Of a stretch of 40,173 nt of DNA, positions 1 to 8,702 are shown one piece after another. The DNA comes from Proteiniphilum sp. Lineage in GTDB: Bacteria > Bacteroidota > Bacteroidia > Bacteroidales > Dysgonomonadaceae. Each line of letters begins with the position of its first letter. Position 1 is the first letter of the stretch. The notes under the pieces are model-generated. The model had not been told where the DNA came from. It searched no databases and saw only the letters and a program-made list of their open reading frames with translations. The position numbers and the translations under genes are program-made. The DNA lies in the NCBI GenBank assembly GCA_016839025.1, contig JADLKK010000013.1, forward strand, positions 1 through 40,173, given 5' to 3'.

Positions 1-15
1 TCCAAATTTACAACT

Positions 16-50
16 TAGGGACGAGACTTCGGTTAAGTCCCTATATTTTC
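16..50 (+). terminator. Possible terminator of a gene left of the window
   Basis: TAGGGAC at 16-22 pairs with GTCCCTA at 37-43. The interior holds an AC-TTCG-GT mini stem, a UUCG-type tetraloop, and a T-rich tail follows from 44. This is consistent with an intrinsic terminator for a plus-strand gene ending before the window. The T tract is interrupted by A and C, so the call is moderate. Confidence 0.45.
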
Positions 51-224
51 TTCATTTTTTAGTCGGTCAGTACTGGTTTTGAATGAATTTTTTCAGGATG
101 AAGATAGAGCGAATGAAAAGATGATTCTTCTCAAAAGGAGTATTTTAATTCCTAAAAAGTAAATAAATAGGGGGGTAATCCTGAATTTTTCCTATATTTA
201 CAAAATATTGACGGAATACCGGCC

Positions 225-1403
225 ATGGGATATTTTATTTTTACCCTGCTACCGCTGTTTGTGGTACTCTTTTGGTTAATGCTGTTCCTGCTCGACGGGG
301 GAAAGGAGAGCGCCAAGCGTTTTCTGACGTTGTTTCTTTGCGTCGTTCTGGTCAATTACATCGCTCACTGGTTCTATTTCAATCACAATTACGGGGTTTA
401 CAGGGTACTGGACAGCATCTGGGTTTTTACCTCTCTTTCGGTTTATCCTCTCTATTACTATTATCTCCGTTTGCTTACCACTGATACCAGTGTCAATAAG
501 CGATGGGCGTGGATACTGTTTCCCGCCATCCTGCTCTCCCTATTTTCAGCCATACTCTATCAGATAATGAGCCCCGAAGAGAGCAATTTGTTCGTACAGG
601 AAATTCTCTACCACAATCGAGAAATGCACACCACCTATCCGTTGCCGGTCAGACTGCAGATAGTCCGCATGCATCTTTTCAGGTATATTTTTGTAGTGCA
701 GGTGGTGGTGGTGGTATTCTACGGAATGCGTATGATCAACCGGTTCAATGAAAAGGTGCGAACCTACTATTCAAACGTACAAAACAAGGAATTGAGGAGC
801 CTGCGACTGCTGTTGTTATTTCTGGTAGTCACCTCAGCTGTCTCTCTCATCTCCAACCTGATCGGAAAAGATTTTTTCACTGCACACCCCTATCTCCTGG
901 CGATCCCTTCCATCACCCACTCCCTGGCTCTTTTTGGCGTCAGCTATGCGGGCTATCATCAGCCCTTTACCATTCGCGATTTATCTGCCGAGGTTAAAAC
1001 GGGCTGTAACGACGCAGACGGGGAGGAGCAATGGGAAACAAAAGGATTGAGTGGCAGGGAATATGACCAACTTCATGGCAGGCTGGAACAACTGATGCAG
1101 CAGGAAAAACTCTATCTCAACCCTGAGCTGCGACTAAACGAGCTTGCCGGCCTCCTGGGAACCAACAGGACCTACGTCACCCGCCTGATTCACAACCGAC
1201 GAAACCTCAATTTCTGCGATTATGTGAATCACTACCGTATCCAGCATGCGAAGAGGCTGCTATTGGAGTCAACCGGAGAGCCGCTTCCCATCGACGAGGT
1301 AGCACTCCGGTCAGGCTTCTCCAGCAACAGTACCTTCTATCGGGTTTTCACCGATAAAGAGGGAATCACCCCTTCCCGATTTAGGAAATTAAACAATAAG
1401 TGA
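225..1403 (+). CDS. Membrane-anchored AraC-family transcriptional regulator
   Basis: A 392-residue protein with about seven hydrophobic segments in its first 245 residues (roughly 3-23, 33-52, 67-84, 93-113, 153-171, 193-213 and 221-244). A linker rich in charged residues follows (about 255-290), then a C-terminal AraC-type double helix-turn-helix (about 296-390). The second HTH carries the family pattern VALRSGFSSNSTFYRVF and ends with GITPSRFR. The protein is likely an inner-membrane regulator that senses through its membrane domain and binds DNA on the cytoplasmic side; the ligand cannot be read from the sequence. The gene stands alone. ATG at 225 is the first start that includes the first membrane helix. 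No target gene is adjacent, since the next open frame is broken and the next intact gene lies 970 bp away. The family call is firm; the signal is unknown. Confidence 0.85.
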   Translation: MGYFIFTLLPLFVVLFWLMLFLLDGGKESAKRFLTLFLCVVLVNYIAHWFYFNHNYGVYRVLDSIWVFTSLSVYPLYYYYLRLLTTDTSVNKRWAWILFPAILLSLFSAILYQIMSPEESNLFVQEILYHNREMHTTYPLPVRLQIVRMHLFRYIFVVQVVVVVFYGMRMINRFNEKVRTYYSNVQNKELRSLRLLLLFLVVTSAVSLISNLIGKDFFTAHPYLLAIPSITHSLALFGVSYAGYHQPFTIRDLSAEVKTGCNDADGEEQWETKGLSGREYDQLHGRLEQLMQQEKLYLNPELRLNELAGLLGTNRTYVTRLIHNRRNLNFCDYVNHYRIQHAKRLLLESTGEPLPIDEVALRSGFSSNSTFYRVFTDKEGITPSRFRKLNNK

Positions 1404-1480
1404 TTCCGATTCATGCCTGGGGATATTGTACTTCCAACTTATTTTAAATCATTTAGACTACACATAGAGCCCTGTATTAA

Positions 1481-1876
1481 CTATCCAAAAGCAAAGCAAA
1501 TGGAAAATATAAAATTGGTTGTTTTGCTACTTTTAAACCGATTACAATTAAAATAAACAATTCATATTCTGTGATCAATGATTTCGGCAGAGACATCTTC
1601 AATGTGGCAGTTGGAATCATCTGGCAAACGGCTTTGGCCGCAGCTCCGATCTATCTTGTGTTGAAAAAGTTTAATGGTCTGACCGTTGCCCTGATTATTG
1701 TTGGTGTAAGTTCGATTATTCTCAGGAAAAACTGGTACAACAGATGGGAAGAGTAGATCGATATCGTCAAAATGATGGGGTCTACCTGGAAATCAAAAAA
1801 TGGTTCTGCCTCATTTGAACAGCTGAAGGCGTTCTTCGATGAGGATGTGCATCTCATCGTACCAAATGTCGAATAG
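1481..1876 (+). pseudogene. Interrupted small membrane-protein ORF
   Basis: One reading frame stays open from 1481 to 1876 except for a single TAG at 1754-1756. The first part encodes one or two hydrophobic segments (IIWQTALAAAPIYLVL, then LTVALIIVGVSSIIL). After the TAG the same frame runs another 39 codons, ending HLIVPNVE before a TAG at 1874. No ATG lies in frame near the beginning; GTG at 1571 is the only plausible start and would give 61 residues up to the first stop. An ATG at 1500 in another frame opens a hydrophobic 18-residue ORF, which could be the displaced original start. I read this as a decayed gene, but a real 61-residue membrane protein from GTG 1571 cannot be excluded. No family recognised. 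Confidence 0.35.
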
Positions 1877-2372
1877 GGTGGCACATTGTCAAAGTCAGGA
1901 AGGAAGGGAATAAAAAAACAGGGGCCTTTTTTTAAAAATATTTGTCTGCTATTTGATATTAATTGAATTTAATCTACATTTGCGGTGATTCAATGAACCA
2001 GTCATATATTTGAGTTTCGCTCAGACCAGTCTATCATTCAAATTTGAACTCATTCTGAATAATGAATGTGCAGAATGGTTTGTTCTTGTTGTTTTGACAG
2101 CCTGATTATCGCTATCTATTCTAGTAATTTATAAATATGTATAAAAATGACCGCCAATGCTAATAAAGAACTTTTATGGGATTTCGCGTAGATGATCAAG
2201 ATCAATTTGCAAGCTCACTGGGATAGCTAAAAAAGCTATACGGGTTATTCTCTTTGGATTAATTGCTGTTTCTCCAACTTCAAATTTACCGGCCAGATTA
2301 TAGTATACTCCTGTTTTTCAAATAATGGTTATCAACGAGTTTTTGACGACTATTAGCAAATAATGTACCCTA
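1877..2372. other. AT-rich intergenic stretch, nothing recognised
   Basis: About 500 bases with stop codons in all frames and no clear promoter, hairpin or repeat. An in-frame stop at 2361-2363 lies just before the ATG of the following sensor kinase, so the missing sensor domain of that gene is not hidden here in the same frame. Confidence 0.5.
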
Positions 2373-4109
2373 ATGGAATACGATGACTTATACTTATTGT
2401 TTCTAAAAATTGACATTCAACACATAAGTGAAAGATACATACAACCACTTATCATCATTTTTTTGTTAATCACCGTCGGGGTCCTAATTAGATCATTTGT
2501 AGAATTAAATAAACGTCACTTGATTCTACGGCAGATAGAGGAATTCAGACTTGACTACTTCACAAAACTAACACATGAAATCAAAGCACCGCTAACCATT
2601 ATTCTAGGATTAAGCAAACAACTGAAAGATCAAAGAGAATTGTCACAGAAGAGCTACCTTACTTCTTTAAATGCAATTGAACGGCAAGGTCGAAATCTAT
2701 ATGAACTCGTTTCTCAAATTCTTGACACATCCATTTTAGAAGATGTTAACCAGATAATTGAATGGGAAACAGGTAATATTGTTGCATTTGTGGAAATGAT
2801 TTCTGAATCATTTGCTATTTATGCAGAACAGAAGGAAATTGAATTGGTCTTTTTTTGTGATGAAAAAGAGATTGTTACCGATTTTGTTCCAAATTTCTTG
2901 AATAAAATTCTAAACAATCTGCTGACAAATGCAATTGATTTTTGTGAGGAAGGATCAAAGATATATTTACAACTGGAAAGGGATAAAAAAGACAAAAGCA
3001 CACTACAAATTAAAGTGATTGACCAGGGAGAAGGTATAAGCAGTTCGGATATCCCTCATATTTTTGATATGTATTACAAAGGGAACCCTGATGGTGATCA
3101 TCCAGGAAATGGGATTGGGCTATCACTTACCAAACAACTGGTTGAAATGCTTCATGGCAACATCAAAGTGGAAAGTGCGAAGGAGAAAGGGACAATATTC
3201 ATCATAGAGATTCCCATCGAAAGGAACAATAGGAAAATATATCCTATTTGGATTACTGAGAGAAAGAGCACCCAAACCAAAAAGGAAGAATTGACATTGT
3301 TGAAAGATATCAATAAAAAACCTCTTATCCCCAACAAAGAAGATCCGCGTAGAGTTATTCTGTTAATAGAAGACAACATTAATGTAGCACAATACATCAA
3401 GGATTTGTTCAACGAAGATCGATACAATATTATTTATGCCAATAATGGCAAGAAGGCGTTAGAATTGGCAAATCAATTCATTCCTGATATCATTGTTACA
3501 GATATTATCATGCCCCAAAAAAATGGGATCGAATTTTGCAAAGAAATAAGATCATCCCCGACATTAAACCACATCCCGATTATTATTGTATCCGCTAAAT
3601 ACTCAGAAGCTGATCTTGTAGAAAGCATAAAGAATGGAGCTGACGCATATATACGCAAACCATTTATTGCGGAAGAATTAAAAGCCCGCGTTGAGTATCT
3701 GCTTGAATCCCGCTATTTGCTGAAAGAAAAATATGTCAGAACGGCTCCAATAGATGAAAAAAATCTAACCGATACAGGTAAAAATATCGATTTCATACGC
3801 CATGTAACCGACATAATCTATCGAGAAATGAAAAATCCGGATTTCTCTTCTAAAAAACTTGCCAATGATCTAACTATCAGTACATCCCAACTCAATAAAA
3901 AATTAAAAGAGACAACCGGTTATACCTCTTCAACCTACATCTTGCACATCAAAGTCACACATGCAAAAAAAATTCTCATCTCCACAAACAAATCTATTGG
4001 TGAGGTCGCAGCAGATTGCGGCATTTACGACTTGAATTATTTCTCTCGAATCTTTAAGAAACATACCAATCTAACCCCTACACAATACCAACGACTACCA
4101 AAAAAGTAG
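2373..4109 (+). CDS. Hybrid two-component regulator (HTCS-like) without periplasmic sensor
   Basis: A 578-residue protein joining histidine kinase, receiver and AraC output in one chain. Order: about 22 N-terminal residues, one membrane helix (23-40), HisKA with H-box KLTHEIKAP (His68), HATPase with N-box NNLLTNAIDF (Asn186), DQGEG (Asp217) and GNGIGLS (245-251), receiver with Glu333/Asp334, phospho-acceptor Asp377 in PDIIVTDIIMP and Lys429, then an AraC HTH (about 470-578). The whole catalytic set is intact. Classical Bacteroidetes HTCS proteins carry a large periplasmic beta-propeller plus Y_Y_Y domain; here it is absent and a stop codon lies just upstream, so it is either an N-terminally truncated HTCS or a kinase sensing through its membrane helix or a partner. 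The gene is visibly more AT-rich than the metabolic genes further right, a possible sign of transfer. No SusCD pair or other obvious target is adjacent. Confidence 0.9.
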   Translation: MEYDDLYLLFLKIDIQHISERYIQPLIIIFLLITVGVLIRSFVELNKRHLILRQIEEFRLDYFTKLTHEIKAPLTIILGLSKQLKDQRELSQKSYLTSLNAIERQGRNLYELVSQILDTSILEDVNQIIEWETGNIVAFVEMISESFAIYAEQKEIELVFFCDEKEIVTDFVPNFLNKILNNLLTNAIDFCEEGSKIYLQLERDKKDKSTLQIKVIDQGEGISSSDIPHIFDMYYKGNPDGDHPGNGIGLSLTKQLVEMLHGNIKVESAKEKGTIFIIEIPIERNNRKIYPIWITERKSTQTKKEELTLLKDINKKPLIPNKEDPRRVILLIEDNINVAQYIKDLFNEDRYNIIYANNGKKALELANQFIPDIIVTDIIMPQKNGIEFCKEIRSSPTLNHIPIIIVSAKYSEADLVESIKNGADAYIRKPFIAEELKARVEYLLESRYLLKEKYVRTAPIDEKNLTDTGKNIDFIRHVTDIIYREMKNPDFSSKKLANDLTISTSQLNKKLKETTGYTSSTYILHIKVTHAKKILISTNKSIGEVAADCGIYDLNYFSRIFKKHTNLTPTQYQRLPKK

Positions 4110-4329
4110 TATCAACCATCCCACATCACGACTGCTGTAGATCCAGAGAGCCTCAGGTGATTGTGACCAACCCTCTTAAAAGAGCAGAATTCTTTTCGCA
4201 TCTCCGCCGGATACAGGTAGATTACACATGGTATTGCTAACAGTATCTTCAAGGATCTCTCCACAAACAGCTTGAATGTCCTCATCCTTTTTGTGGGCGG
4301 AAACAACAGGGTAGAGAGTAAAATAATGA

Positions 4330-4413
4330 CAGGATTTACCGAATGCATACCAGAGTTTACCGAATGCATATCGGGATTTACCGACTGTATATCAGGATTT
4401 ACCGACTGTATAT
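4330..4413. repeat. 21-nt tandem repeat, four copies
   Basis: Four consecutive 21-nt units start at 4330, 4351, 4372 and 4393, built around GGATTTACCGAATGCATA. Copies 1-2 share CCGAATGCATA and copies 3-4 share CCGACTGTATA, suggesting two rounds of duplication. There are no spacers, so it is not CRISPR. It lies between the hybrid kinase and the HU-related operon and may be a local duplication or a cluster of protein-binding sites. Confidence 0.85.
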
Positions 4414-4624
4414 ATTGAACTTTTGATCTAATTCTGCAATAAATTTCTCATTTTTCAACACGTATTTTAGCATCTTTTACAATCTGTTTTTCAAACTGTT
4501 AACCAATTCAAATTGGGAATCCATGCTAATAAACACAAATGTTAAAGTGTTTTTATACTATAATTCATGAAATAAGTCCTAACTCTCTTTTCATGAAAAA
4601 CGTAAGTTTGTCATTGGAAAAAAT

Positions 4625-4774
4625 ATGGCGATAAAAGGAGAGCTATTTCTTTTTGAACGGTTGGAAGCATTATTTAGATCAAATATTCTAGGAGACAATA
4701 TCCTTTTAGGCATGAACAACTTGGTCGAATTACATTCAATCATACCGAATGATCAACCCGATGATATAGAATGA
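4625..4774 (+). CDS. Small hypothetical protein (49 aa)
   Basis: A 49-codon ORF from ATG 4625 to TGA 4772, with hydrophobic and charged residues mixed through the first 35 positions (MAIKGELFLFERLEALF) and an acidic end (NDQPDDIE). It is co-directional with and 60 nt upstream of the HU-related gene, so it may be the first gene or a leader ORF of that operon. A still shorter ORF (ATG 4593, 13 codons) lies just before it. No family is recognised and ORFs this size occur by chance; support comes only from position and amphipathic composition. Confidence 0.35.
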   Translation: MAIKGELFLFERLEALFRSNILGDNILLGMNNLVELHSIIPNDQPDDIE

Positions 4775-4834
4775 AGAAGAACTTATAGTTCAGATAAATA
4801 TAACAATTTAGTCCGATAAGTAAAAATGGGGGAT

Positions 4835-5242
4835 ATGAAATATAGATTGATTCAAAAAATTAATCCGCTTAAGCCGGATTCCCAACGCAAGTGGTATGCC
4901 AGTCCCATTAAGGCCGGAACCATTAACAATTATAAATTAAGCAAAAGAATTGCATCCCGATCCTCCTTAACGCGGGGAGACGTAATGAATGTGATCGAAA
5001 ATATGGTTGATGAAATACCAAAATACCTGATGGACGGATATAGCGTGAATCTAATCAATTTCGGCACATTACGGCTGTCGCTCTCAAGTGAAGGAGTAAT
5101 TGACTCTGAGCATTTCACACCAAAACATATTAATAACGTGCGTGTTGTATTCACACCTTCCCCAGAGCTGAAAAGTACATTACAAAAAATTCATTACGAG
5201 AAATACCAACGTAACAGCAATAGTCCATTGGAGACAAAGTGA
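4835..5242 (+). CDS. HU-related histone-like DNA-binding protein
   Basis: About 135 residues resembling the Bacteroidetes-specific HU-related family (TIGR01201 type): an N-terminal segment KINPLKPDSQRKWYAS, then the HU-fold core with a helix bundle (SLTRGDVMNVIENM), the INFGTLRLSL strand that corresponds to the HU beta region, and a basic arm followed by NVRVVFTPSPEL. It probably binds DNA as a dimer, as nucleoid or local regulatory protein. Two ATGs are possible: 4826 (adds MGD) and 4835; I prefer 4835 because family members usually begin a few residues before the Tyr-Arg/Lys strand. It is followed after 48 nt by an unknown gene and then a large surface lipoprotein on the same strand. Being next to surface genes is unusual for a housekeeping HU and suggests a specialised paralogue. 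Confidence 0.8.
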   Translation: MKYRLIQKINPLKPDSQRKWYASPIKAGTINNYKLSKRIASRSSLTRGDVMNVIENMVDEIPKYLMDGYSVNLINFGTLRLSLSSEGVIDSEHFTPKHINNVRVVFTPSPELKSTLQKIHYEKYQRNSNSPLETK

Positions 5243-5290
5243 CAAATTCACCAAAAAAATTGCGCTCTTCTTTTTCAACCTGCATTGACA

Positions 5291-5923
5291 ATGTTTGACG
5301 TAAGAAAATTATCACTCACCTATAATAAACAACAAGAAGAGAAATCCTTGTTGCTTCATGGATTGTGTTTTGTAACCGGGGATCCATCGGTTCACATTGC
5401 TTATCCCTACAAAATTCACCCCGCAGTACAGATTTCTGCAACCAGTCCCGGTGATTCAAAATGTGTGTATATGTTATTGCCTGTACCGAGAGGAAGTCTG
5501 ATAAAGGAATTGGAAATTGCTTACCACAGAAAAGGCTTTCAAAGCAGCATAACGCATATTCAGCTGATAGAACAACAAGAAACAATCTCTGCAGATGTGG
5601 TATACGACGATATGATAAAGGATCCGCTACCAACAATTTCAACCTTGAAGTCAGCATGCAGTGTGGTGGTTCAAAACAGTATGCTGTTGAAAATATGTTT
5701 GAAATTTACCAATACGGAGGACATCATAGAATTCGGATCGGTTGTCGTAAATTATATTCAAGGATACCAATTGACCAGTAAGCAAAAAAAAGTGACCGGG
5801 AGGCATGAATATCATAACAAATTGAGTAATCAAGAAGAGAAATCAGTCAATAGAATTGGTCACTTTTTGAGGTATCTATTTTTTAAACCAGTCATAAAGA
5901 ATTCGCTAAAACCTGAGTTATAA
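5291..5923 (+). CDS. Hypothetical protein between HU-like gene and surface lipoprotein
   Basis: 210 residues from ATG 5291 (an upstream TTG at 5285 would add two residues). No signal peptide or membrane segment is evident. The middle is rich in short alternating hydrophobic stretches (KCVYMLLPVPRG, SACSVVVQNSMLLKI) typical of a beta-rich fold, and the C-terminus is basic (RYLFFKPVIKNSLK). I do not recognise the family. It sits 48 nt after the HU-related gene and 51 nt before the lipoprotein start, all in one direction, so co-expression is likely. A cytoplasmic role together with the HU-like protein is a guess from position only. Confidence 0.6.
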   Translation: MFDVRKLSLTYNKQQEEKSLLLHGLCFVTGDPSVHIAYPYKIHPAVQISATSPGDSKCVYMLLPVPRGSLIKELEIAYHRKGFQSSITHIQLIEQQETISADVVYDDMIKDPLPTISTLKSACSVVVQNSMLLKICLKFTNTEDIIEFGSVVVNYIQGYQLTSKQKKVTGRHEYHNKLSNQEEKSVNRIGHFLRYLFFKPVIKNSLKPEL

Positions 5924-5974
5924 ACTATTGTGTATGTTTTACATTTATATTCATTATTTAAAAAAAGTTCGAGT

Positions 5975-8647
5975 ATGAAACAAAAATTATTCTTAAAGTT
6001 ATTTTTCTTTGCTGTAATTGGCGCATTTGTGACAGTTACATCATGTAAAGACTACGATGATGACATCAAGGATCTTCAGTCGCAGATAAACACGATGAAG
6101 ACGACGGTGGATGCAGTAAATGCTGCTGTAGAATCGGGATCAGTGATTACCAGCGTAAGCTCCACAGCTAACGGAATCACGATTACCCTAAGCAACAATC
6201 AGTCCTATAGCATCAACAACGGTGCTGACGGTGCTGATGGTACTAACGGAACTAACGGAACTAACGGAACTGTCATTACTATTAAAAATGGCAACTGGCA
6301 CATCGACGGTGTAGATACCGGTCTGGCTGCAGAAGGCAAAGACGGTGCTGACGGTGCTGATGGTGCTGACGGTGCTGATGGTGCTGACGGTGCTGACGGC
6401 AAGGACGGTGCCTACTACTACCCACATGAAGACGGTTACTGGCACAAGGTAGATGGAGAGAGCGACGAAGCCACGACCATGAGCTGGTTACCAGAGGGAA
6501 CAATCACTGCAGTATGGGAAAACAATGCCGTAACCCTACACAACGTAGAGGGAGCTGACGGCCCCATCGTACTGGGCAAGACTGAGCTTGCCGGATTGCT
6601 CTTTGCTCCGGACATCATGGAAGATGGGGTAGGTGTGATTGATCTTGGATTCATCAATGGTCTTGTGGGTACTCATGTAGTTAAATCTACCTTCCAGAGC
6701 AACCTGAAATTGAATTACAGGTTCAACCCATCTTCAGCTGACATCACAGCTACCACATGGAAGTTTATCAGCAACTCCGTTAAATTCAGGGCAGCACCAA
6801 GCAGTGACAAGAAGGATATCTTCAACGTCTCCTCTTTTGCTGATAAAACAGGCTGGGGTGTATTCGGGCTACAGGTATCCAAATGGGAAGAACCGGCAAC
6901 AGGTCAGAATAGGGTAGTTGCACTGCAGGCTGAAACTGCAACAGGAGAAAACACCAAATTGGTAACATCTGATTATGCCAAAGTGGTCCCCGTACCATAC
7001 AACGCCACCATCTCAAATGCTAAGTTGCCTGCATTTAGTGATTACAGGACTGCCTCACCTGCCATCACCGATGCCAGCGACCACGAAGACCTGCTCTACA
7101 CTGCCAAGGATGTGGAACTACTCGATTATGTATGGGCTACCGCAACGCCTGCAGCTGGAGGAGACAAGAAGTTGTTTGAAACCTATGGATTCACCGACTA
7201 CAAGTTCGAATTCTCTGAAGTGGCCAACTACGATGGAATCGACGGCGTCACCGAACAAAATGCGTTCATCACAATCGACGGTTCAAAGCTGACCGTAGAA
7301 CAGGGAACAGCAGCCATCGACAGGCGACCACTGGTGAAGGTAATCCTTAAGAGTACCCTCAACGATGCTGTACTGGCCACTGGCTATATCAAATTCAAGA
7401 TAGTGAGAAGTGCCCCGGTTCCGGTCACTCCAAAGACCTACACTTTCGACGGAGGAACGATACCCTATGCCAATCTCTTCAAGGGAGAAGCTGTTATCTC
7501 GGACAACAAGACCGATATTGCCGTAAGCTGGACCAGGATGAATCAGATTTACACAGAATTGGGTTTATCTCACAATCAGTTCCGCTCTATCTATAACGTT
7601 GCACCGACAGCCCTACCGCTGGATGAAGGAATGGGCGGCATCCTAACATCAACCAATAACCCGGATGTGGATTCCTACGCATTGAAATATCAAATCACTC
7701 CGCTGGCTAAGTTCGGTTCCACTACCGTCACCTACACCTTCACCCCGACCAGTACCTCCTACCCGGTTCTGAACTTCGTCTTCACCTACAATATCGTGAA
7801 GCCGACCCTTGACAAGACCATCCTCGCAGGATACCGTTACAACGGATCCGCTACCGATGTACTGACACAGGGGATGAACACTGGCGGCGGTTACATGATG
7901 CAGCTCTATCTTGGTGAAGCTTTCGCCTTCGGATCCCCCACTTACCGCAGCCTGTTCGCAGCCGCTACCAATGGGAAAATCGACGGTGCAACCCATGGGT
8001 TCCAGTTCAAACCGACCAGCCCGTCACAGACAGGAGCAAGCATTTCCCTTGCTGTCGGCGGTACCATCGATGCAGCTCTCGGAACCAGCACCGCACCCAC
8101 TACCGGCCAGCTGATGGGCCTTACCAACAAGCTGACAACACAAGAGAGAGTTTACAATGTCCAGTTTGTCACCACCTATCCCAACGCGGAAAGCGACATC
8201 TTTGATTTCAAGGTACATTTCGTGAACCCATTCGAGATCAAGTTGGCATCACCGGTTGACTTCCAATTGATCGACAAGCTAAATGGAACAGCTGACACCG
8301 AAGATGTACAGGACAACTACATCGTCACTTTCAAAGGGAAGAACATTGTCACCAAGGGTGTCGCAGAAACAACCGATGGAGCTAACTCTGTGAAAGCAAG
8401 CGACTATGTGGACATTTCGAATGCTTCCTACGGATTGTTCTATGAACTTACTCCCGGTACAGAGTACTTCACCATTTCGAAAGCCGGAGGCAATGCATTC
8501 AACAAGCAGAGCGTACTGACTTGGGACAACGCAGGTACACAGCTGATCAGTGAACAGACAGTTGCCACATTGAAGGTGAAATTTGTAGCCTCATTTGCTG
8601 AGATTGCAAAAGCAACTGTTGACAATGTAACAGTTAAACCAGAATAA
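5975..8647 (+). CDS. Large surface lipoprotein with coiled coil and collagen-like repeats
   Basis: 890 residues from ATG 5975; an upstream alternative at 5930 would bury the signal peptide. A lipoprotein signal ends in VTSC (Cys24) and is followed by KDYDDD, matching the Bacteroidetes export signal that sends lipoproteins to the cell surface. Next come a heptad-like segment (DDIKDLQSQINTMKTTVDA), GxY triplets (GADGADGTNGTNGTNG), a spacer, six GAD triplets plus GKDG, and a region with DGYWHK and TITAVWENNAV. The remaining ~700 residues look beta-rich, like repeated Ig-type modules. The N-terminal layout resembles DUF4988-type Bacteroidetes lipoproteins. The collagen-like part probably forms a trimeric stalk presenting the C-terminal region. 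It closes the HU-linked gene group and is followed by a strong terminator. Binding partner unknown. Confidence 0.8.
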   Translation: MKQKLFLKLFFFAVIGAFVTVTSCKDYDDDIKDLQSQINTMKTTVDAVNAAVESGSVITSVSSTANGITITLSNNQSYSINNGADGADGTNGTNGTNGTVITIKNGNWHIDGVDTGLAAEGKDGADGADGADGADGADGADGKDGAYYYPHEDGYWHKVDGESDEATTMSWLPEGTITAVWENNAVTLHNVEGADGPIVLGKTELAGLLFAPDIMEDGVGVIDLGFINGLVGTHVVKSTFQSNLKLNYRFNPSSADITATTWKFISNSVKFRAAPSSDKKDIFNVSSFADKTGWGVFGLQVSKWEEPATGQNRVVALQAETATGENTKLVTSDYAKVVPVPYNATISNAKLPAFSDYRTASPAITDASDHEDLLYTAKDVELLDYVWATATPAAGGDKKLFETYGFTDYKFEFSEVANYDGIDGVTEQNAFITIDGSKLTVEQGTAAIDRRPLVKVILKSTLNDAVLATGYIKFKIVRSAPVPVTPKTYTFDGGTIPYANLFKGEAVISDNKTDIAVSWTRMNQIYTELGLSHNQFRSIYNVAPTALPLDEGMGGILTSTNNPDVDSYALKYQITPLAKFGSTTVTYTFTPTSTSYPVLNFVFTYNIVKPTLDKTILAGYRYNGSATDVLTQGMNTGGGYMMQLYLGEAFAFGSPTYRSLFAAATNGKIDGATHGFQFKPTSPSQTGASISLAVGGTIDAALGTSTAPTTGQLMGLTNKLTTQERVYNVQFVTTYPNAESDIFDFKVHFVNPFEIKLASPVDFQLIDKLNGTADTEDVQDNYIVTFKGKNIVTKGVAETTDGANSVKASDYVDISNASYGLFYELTPGTEYFTISKAGGNAFNKQSVLTWDNAGTQLISEQTVATLKVKFVASFAEIAKATVDNVTVKPE
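6221..6409 (+). repeat. 9-nt coding repeats (GxY triplets) in two blocks
   Basis: Block one, about 6221-6271, encodes GAD-GAD-TNG type triplets. Block two, 6344-6409, holds six 9-nt units GGTGCTGA(C/T) followed by GGCAAGGAC. Units are nearly identical at DNA level, so slippage would add or remove GAD triplets without breaking the frame. Confidence 0.85.
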
Positions 8648-8668
8648 GTTTTGATTTGTATTCTATTC

Positions 8669-8702
8669 AAAGAGGATATCCAGTTTGGATATCCTCTTTT
8701 TT
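8669..8702 (+). terminator. Intrinsic terminator after the surface lipoprotein gene
   Basis: A perfect 13-bp stem (8669-8681 with 8687-8699) of AAAGAGGATATCC type, a 5-nt loop AGTTT and a T-rich end through 8702. It lies 22 nt after the lipoprotein stop. The A-rich left arm means it could also work on the other strand. Confidence 0.9.

Noticed and set aside
2373-4109. Calling the hybrid kinase a pseudogene
   Set aside because: All kinase, receiver and DNA-binding motifs are intact without frameshift, so it is listed as a functional, if atypical, gene.
4112-4369. Minus-strand open frame running into the tandem repeat (starts MHSVNSGMHSVNP)
   Set aside because: The repeated start is just the 21-nt repeat read as protein; the rest has no domain and no upstream promoter. 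Treated as non-coding.
4330-4413. Possible CRISPR array
   Set aside because: The 21-nt units are directly joined with no unique spacers, and no cas gene is in the window.
6188-6445. Long minus-strand frames made of Ser/Val/Pro repeats opposite the collagen-like region
   Set aside because: They are the complement of the 9-nt GAD repeat and cannot be independent genes.
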